Below, one piece after another: positions 59,101 through 64,000 of a stretch of DNA of 64,000 nucleotides. The stretch is taken from positions 20,833,501-20,897,500 of the forward strand of contig NC_003283.11 in the NCBI RefSeq assembly GCF_000002985.6. Direction: 5' to 3'. The translations under genes and the position numbers were made by a program. How positions within the stretch are numbered: position 1 is the first letter of the stretch; every line of letters begins with the position of its first letter. Source of the stretch: Caenorhabditis elegans. Taxonomy: Eukaryota > Nematoda > Chromadorea > Rhabditida > Rhabditidae. The notes beneath the pieces were generated by a model that searched no databases, had not been told where the DNA came from, and was given only the letters and a program-made list of their open reading frames with translations.

Positions 59101-62100
59101 CACTTTTTCATCATCAGCAAGAGCAGACAGAAGGTAAGGATTGCAACTAGGACTCCCAACTGATCGAGGCGCGAAACGCCGACGCCGCGCACCGCTGTGT
59201 GCAATGAAGTGCAAAAAGTAGTTATTTGAGCGGCCGACATGTTTTGGGTTTCTCAGCTTTACGTGAAACAAGTAGCTAGGTGTGTGCCAGGAGTGCGCGG
59301 CAGTTGCCGTTCGGCAATTGTCGGAATTGCCGATTGCCGGAAATATAAAGTTAATACTTTTTGTAGATTTTGAACACTAAACAGTCATTTTAATGAACAA
59401 TTTTCTCTTTTCAAGTTCAAAATGTTTTAATCCTTTAATAATTTACCGTTTTCTTTTAGAAAATGAATGACGAGGTGAAATTTTTTCAATTTCCGAAACA
59501 TAGTTAGGTTTAAAAATTGCCGAAAATGCCGATTGCCGGAAAATTCCGATTGCCGCGCACCCCTGGTGTGTGCGCAACGTAGTACGAAAAGGTAGTTACT
59601 TGGAAGCGACCGACACGCTCGAGGTTCCGCGCTGAACTATGCATTCGGATACATGTGGTATGCGTGACGCCGTGAGGCCGGCGACGGCGCCTTTGCGGAG
59701 ACCTCATGGGAACCCTAATTGAAACTATCTAAAACTTACACCTTACATGTGAATTCTTAGAATCTGATAATTCCCATCAACACGCTCGCCACGTGATGCC
59801 TGTAGCTCAACCACTATTCCCATCAGCCCTGCTATCAGTGGTTCCACAAATTATTGAACTTCTTGATGACCCTCAAGTTGACAACAATGGAGTTTCTGTT
59901 GGCGACGTAGCCAAAAAAGTGATTTGGACATGCATCGTCGAAGACCCGTCTTTATTCTTAAGACATTTTTTGGAGAAATTAACAAATCGAGATAGACAGG
60001 TTAGTAAGTAGTATTACCGATATTTTTCAATCAAGTTGTAGAGGTACAATATGCGCCATCCTTTAGCTCGTTCTCCCATTTCAGGTTCTTATCAGTGAAT
60101 ATGCACCTACACCAGCCTATGTAAGTTGAGCGCATCAAACTGGCATGTTTTGGATCGGAGAGCAAGATTATTTTCAATTTTTAAAAATATCACAATAATA
60201 CTCCCTGCGTTGTATGCTTGACCACAACTTTCTGCAGCCTAAAATTAATATTTAACAACTTGGAGTAGAAAATATTGCAAAGGTCGACACTTCGAACCAA
60301 TATTGAATGCATCTTTTTAAAATGTGTTTGCTATGTATTTGGGTAAATCAGCATGCAATTAACATCAAAAAACCAAATTTACTAACTTTGCCAATAATAA
60401 TAAAATCTGAAGTCACTAATATAATCAATAGGCCTGTGGATGAATGTTCAGCTTTTGCAAAAAATTAACACATTAGAGTCTAAAATATGAAATTAACTGT
60501 AGTTGTTTTAAAGGAGGCCCTTATGTCACAGCTTCGAAAATTAGTCCTGCGATTTCATCCACTTCCCAGTCAAGCTGCTCACTCTTTGTTAAACTATTTG
60601 GTAAGAAAATTGAACAACTCAAGTAATTTGACTTTTTCAATTTCAGTTCGGATTTGTCATGCACTATGTTCGGGCTCAGTGTGAGGGATCAGAGAAAGCC
60701 ATTGGAATGGCGTTATCAATATGTTGGCTATTATCTCCCAACATCCATGGACTGTATTTCAAGGATCTTAAACAGACTTTGAAAAAAGAACAATGTGATG
60801 TGAGTACTATAATATACTCCCGAAAGAAAAAAGAAAATGCAAATTCAACAAAATTTTTCAGCAAGCCTTAATGATCACTGCAAACGTTCCCTCTGCCAAG
60901 AAAATTATTGTACACGGTCTAGACTCTACTTCTGGCGGCATACCCAGTCAATTTCCAGTTCACGAGGACACACAATTTCATCAAATTCTCAATGATAGTC
61001 TTGAGTTTTTCAATATCGACGAAGATGACCTCAACTGTTTTTATCTCACCGATACAAAAACGGGAGTAATACATTTACCTGCTGCCTATGTGAGAGACTA
61101 TTACTTCTTTCATCGTTCTTTTTATCCTCAATTGACACTGGTCAAATTATCACCTGAAGTTGCTGAGAAAAAAATGAAAGAGACCGCGTTTCATCAAAAG
61201 TTTATTGAATGTGGAAAAGTACTGCTGACGCACAATATACTGAAGTACAGTCCACAGCATGTGGTAAATTGCAATTTTATTTAAAATTTGTTACATTAGA
61301 TCTTTAAAAATGTTTTAAATATTCTAATTTCAGATTGCACAACGGGTATTTTTCCTACATGATGAATTCACTCATCTCCCAAGTTTCCCGCGAAAGTCCC
61401 TCGAGACTTGTTTTGGAATGTACTTTGGACCAGGTGGGGAACAATTAAAAGCAATGGAATCAATGCACAAATTTGTGTGGGCCAAGATGATGTCCGACAT
61501 GTTCGAAAAAATGGAAAATGCATTTATGTTTGCTGACTTGCATTTGTTCATCAATGTGATTAACGGGATAATGATAATGCACTGCGAAGATGTCTTGATT
61601 TTGAGAAGATGTGCAGCAACATATATCAGCATATCAATTCATTTCAATACTCTTTTCGCATCTCAAGGATTTTTTCTTATCATGCCGACTCTTCTAAGAT
61701 GCTACAGTCAACGTCAGACAAACAAAGTATTCTGTGGAGTTGTGGAATTTATCTGCCGCCAATTCTATACTCTACATAGAAAACCATTTCTTCTACAGAT
61801 GTGTGGCGCTATTGCAAACATAATTGATAACTCTTCAAATGACTTTGAAATCAATCCCATGAGAGTTAAAGCAAAGTATTGGTTTAATTTGATCAAAAAA
61901 ATGGAAGAAATAACTGACGAAGACCCACTAGATATCCTGGGATTGGTTCCTTATGAGAAACCATTGAAAGCTTTGGATTTATGCTATAGAGACGATCCAA
62001 ACACGTTTTGTGCTCTGACTGATGCAATGGCAAGTTGTATTTGTGTTTGTGCATTTTCCCCGGAGAGCAAAAGGAGTCATCATATGTTGGTAAGTGTAAT

Positions 62101-64000
62101 GATAGTTCCTGGAGGAGCTAAATAACCCATAATAAAATAGATAATCAATGAGAAATAATTTTTTACATTTCAGTTAATCATGCAAGCAATGCTGCCCCAT
62201 ATGATGAAGCGATTAGAAGAAGAAACGCTCCAATCAGGAAACTCCCCAGCAGCAGTTAAACATGAAATATCGCAATGGATCACAATGGCTGTCGAAATGA
62301 AAGCTTTAATTAATAGTTGCGAGCAACTGGTTAGAGGGCCTACTCGTGCATTTGACCTGGTAAACAGTGTTTCCGAACGAGGAAAAAGCTTTGTTGCCGA
62401 CTCACCTCAGTTTTTCGACCCGCCGACTACAAATGAAGACGAAAATTCTAGACCTTATCATTTGTGAGTTCAGTCAGTACTTAATTTCTGATAATTGTTC
62501 CTCTTTTTTTAAGGAAAGAAAAAAGATCCACTGCGGTTGCATGGGAAGCTGCTGAAGTAGAGGAACAACAAAAGGAAACGTATCGACGGCCACGTGATAC
62601 TCTTCTTCAATTGATAGCAGCTTATATAGAAATGGCGTCGGTCCGTCTGAAAGAACTTACCAAACTAGGTGCAAACCTAGAACACGCCAAGATTCCTGAC
62701 GTGCTTGACCACAAATGCTATGTGAAACTTGGAGAAGTTGCATTGGCCTTGTTGAAAGTTGCTCCCTATGATTTATCAACTACAACGTGTCACGGTCTTC
62801 AGAAATATTTCCAGATAATACTACCAGTTACTGATTGGAGTATAGAGTCTAACAGGAGTGCTCTCAATATTATTCTACGACGATTAGACAAAACACTATC
62901 CAAGATTGCCAAACGTCAAAGTTTTCGAAAAAGAGCTATTTGGATAGCACTTTCATCGTGGATTAATGGCATTTGTGATACTCTAAATGCATTTCCGTAC
63001 ATCGCACATCTTCATCCACTTCGAACAATAACACAGCTATGCTTGAGAATGATGGTTGGAGATCCATGTGTTGAAGATAGCGCAGCTTCCACCGCACTTC
63101 ATCCAACAACTGTTTTACATCCAACTCCACCGCCTCAAACTTTTGCAAATGCGGTCCTCAGATTAACCACTATTTTAATGCAAGCCTTAGGGCAGGTAAA
63201 CTTTTTAATAAATGAAAAATTATGAATACACATAAAAATGCATAATGTTTAGTTTGCCTTCTCCTTGGATTTTGTCACTTCAACTGAAGGTATGGGTGTG
63301 TCTTCTGAACGTCTTGAAGCTGTATTGTGTCACGTTTTGATTCCCCTGTTTCTCCGAATTCCTAACAATCCAAAGGAGCAATCAATATTTCAAGCAAAAG
63401 ATCTGTCACAATGCTTGACAGTCATGCAAAATGCAATTTCACCTCCGCTTGTAAAACAACAAGCTCCACCATTAATAAGTACAAGTACTCTGACAACGAC
63501 TTTCATTAGAGGGGCGCAAGGTAAACGTGTGAAAAAGTTGATGTATTTAGCCAATTTACATCATGAATGTTTCAGATGTCACAGGACGTCAAGGATCCGT
63601 TTCTGTCACCGACAGAGGCCATTCTGCAACGGTTTCCACTCATCGAATCGTTAGAGAAAGCATTTGCCAGGCTATTTACTTAGGCCTGAAAGTACTTATG
63701 CTGACATTTGGAAAACTGTTAGCACCAATGTGGCCCAGAGTTGCTCGAATTGTCAAAGATTTGCTTGCTAAAAAGCCTGGTGCTCCAACATCTATGGCCT
63801 TCGTGGATTTTTTGCTTCATTCAAATCTGCCAATTTCGCTGTTTATCTTGCCAATGATCCAAAACAAGGCAAACTACTAAAATATTACCTCAAACATCAA
63901 TTTTATTTCAGATGAAGCAAAAGCCTGGAACCGATCAAGAAGCAGCATGGCAAACAGAAATTCTTGAAAAACTTGATGCAAAATCTCATAACATCGTTCC
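47162..64000 (+). CDS. unc-80: unc-80, NALCN/NCA sodium-leak-channel auxiliary subunit (5' exon unidentified, 3' end outside)
   Basis: UNC-80 is a very large HEAT/armadillo-like scaffold that links UNC-79 to the NCA channels in neurons and sets excitability. Exons I read: 47162-47236, 47279-47327, 47741-47860, 47906-48037, 49309-49933, 50753-51022, 51105-51263, 51691-52077, 52122-52527, 52577-52800, 52846-53009, 53083-53201, 53762-53947, 54234-54652, 55281-55441, 55494-56070, 56115-56216, 56361-56471, 56752-56913, 57005-57118, 57380-57716, 57763-57838, 57919-57945, 58218-59133, 59761-59999, 60085-60120, 60514-60600, 60647-60799, 60862-61263, 61334-62089, 62174-62463, 62514-63195, 63253-63520, 63576-63868 and 63912 onward, together about 3,070 codons in one phase. 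Family-specific blocks are PLPIQTFLWRQT at the N-terminus, CNRGQWPEW, GLYFKDLKQT, PVHEDTQF and LAPYDL-like APYDLS. The ATG exon was not located. Confidence 0.95.
48050..49300. repeat. Kilobase-scale foldback in unc-80 intron
   Basis: Sequence from about 48200 to 48577 returns inverted from about 48600 to 48985. For example, GCAAGTAGCGGTAAAATTGG with AAAACCCAAACTTTTTCCC pairs with GGGAAAAAGTTTGGGTTTTT and TTACCGCTACTTGC. The centre is near 48590 with a loop of about 20 bases. The outer left edge begins AGGGCTTCCATGTGGGCGCC (48053). A small hAT-like MITE (about 49025-49163) interrupts the outer right part. Confidence 0.8.
49025..49163. mobile_element. Small CGGCAATTGCCGG MITE nested in foldback
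   Basis: GTGTGCGGCAACCGGCAACC at the left and GGTTGCCGCACAGCCCTG at the right are inverses. The interior has two GGCAATTGCCGG palindromes. The left terminus is decayed and no target duplication is clear. Confidence 0.6.
49973..50362. repeat. Palindromic element, family P, in unc-80 intron
   Basis: AAAGGTGGAGTGGCGGCAGTG at the left is mirrored by CCACTGGCGTTACTCCACTTT at the right. AATGACCGAATATCATG pairs loosely with AAAATTTGATCGTTTTGG. It is about 390 bp and lies between exons 49933 and 50753. Confidence 0.72.
51290..51660. repeat. Inverted-repeat element in unc-80 intron
   Basis: GCGGGGTTATTCATGTAATA with TGCATTTTTCGACATTTTT on the left pairs with GAAAAATGTCGAAAAATG and TATAAATAACCCCATAAC on the right. 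The two central CACTTC/GAAGTG copies (near 51426 and 51491) also face each other. It lies in the intron 51264-51690. Confidence 0.7.
53248..53648. repeat. Palindromic element, family P, in unc-80 intron
   Basis: GTAGCGCCAGTGGGGATTTTG at the left and CCTCACTGGCGCTATTTCAC at the right are inverses, with AACCGAATATCATAATAAAAC against TTTTATTATGATATTCGGTC. It is about 400 bp, directly upstream of the exon at 53762. Confidence 0.78.
54728..55205. repeat. Two CACGTGATGCC / AAAAAATGCGGGA repeats in unc-80 intron
   Basis: Two partial copies share TCTACAAAAAATGCGGGA and AAAATGTG.CGTCAG (near 54768 and 55119). The first ends TTTGACACCATGTGATTATC and the second TTTTGACAACATGTGGATAA. They are related to 46535-46730. 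Confidence 0.6.
59150..59717. mobile_element. Composite repeat in unc-80 intron with nested MITE
   Basis: Sequences flanking the inner MITE are diverged copies of one another (AAAGTAGTTATTTGAGCGGCC before it, AAAGGTAGTTACTTGGAAGC after it). The right part, ending CATGGGAACCCT, resembles the inverse of the segment starting AGGGCTTCCATG at 48053. This suggests an older element later hit by the hAT-like MITE. Confidence 0.5.
59288..59565. mobile_element. hAT-like MITE with perfect 8-bp target duplication
   Basis: The element runs CAGGAGTGCGCGGCAGTTGCC to GATTGCCGCGCACCCCTG and is flanked by exact GTGTGTGC octamers (59280-59287 and 59566-59573). It is 278 bp, non-coding, and lies in the unc-80 intron between exons 59133 and 59761. 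Confidence 0.85.

Overview
The window is nuclear DNA of a Caenorhabditis nematode, almost certainly C. elegans and probably the right arm of chromosome V. The evidence is AT-rich DNA with many short introns of 43-60 nt, TTTTCAG-type 3' splice sites, trans-splice-like acceptors a few bases upstream of ATGs, dense short inverted-repeat transposons, and the recognisable order num-1, mrps-12, exos-7, an ARMT1-like gene, fkb-6, and finally unc-80. The chromosome assignment comes from memory of that gene order, not from a search.

Layout: (1) 1-3724 (+) holds the 3' part of num-1 (Numb adaptor), including a second 5' exon that only works as an alternative start. (2) 4580-7978 (+) holds mrps-12 and exos-7 (Rrp42), spaced like an operon. 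(3) 8640-12026 (-) is a DUF89/ARMT1-type phosphatase or methyltransferase, divergent from (4) fkb-6 (FKBP51/52-type HSP90 co-chaperone, 12680-14067, +). A transposon and a heat-shock-element-like site lie between them. (5) 14248-17166 (-) is a secreted C-type lectin with two CUB domains. (6) 18129-18394 (-) is the 70-aa complex I MWFE subunit (NDUFA1). (7) 20643-25076 (+) is a PH plus coiled-coil protein (PLEKHD1-like). (8) 25844-27616 (-) is a secreted S1 serine protease. (9) 29481-32243 (+) is a two-pore-domain (TWK) potassium channel. (10) 33044-34920 (-) is an unrecognised cysteine-rich protein. (11) 34921-47161 is about 12 kb without a recognisable gene, holding inverted repeats and possibly unc-80 regulatory sequence. 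(12) 47162-64000 (+) is unc-80, an auxiliary subunit of the NALCN-type sodium leak channel. About 3,000 residues are present; the first coding exon is not identified and the C-terminus lies beyond the window.

Functionally these are mostly unlinked housekeeping and neuronal genes. The twk channel (potassium leak) and unc-80 (sodium leak) both set resting membrane potential, but there is no evidence they are co-regulated. Introns and intergenic DNA are full of small DNA transposons: hAT-like MITEs with 8-bp target duplications, a family of about 350 bp with long terminal inverted repeats present four times, and several near-perfect foldbacks. I found no bacterial-type system, CRISPR array or virus. 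The most rewarding observations are cryptic or alternative exons and a GC-AG intron in unc-80, the alternative num-1 start, and the transposon structures.
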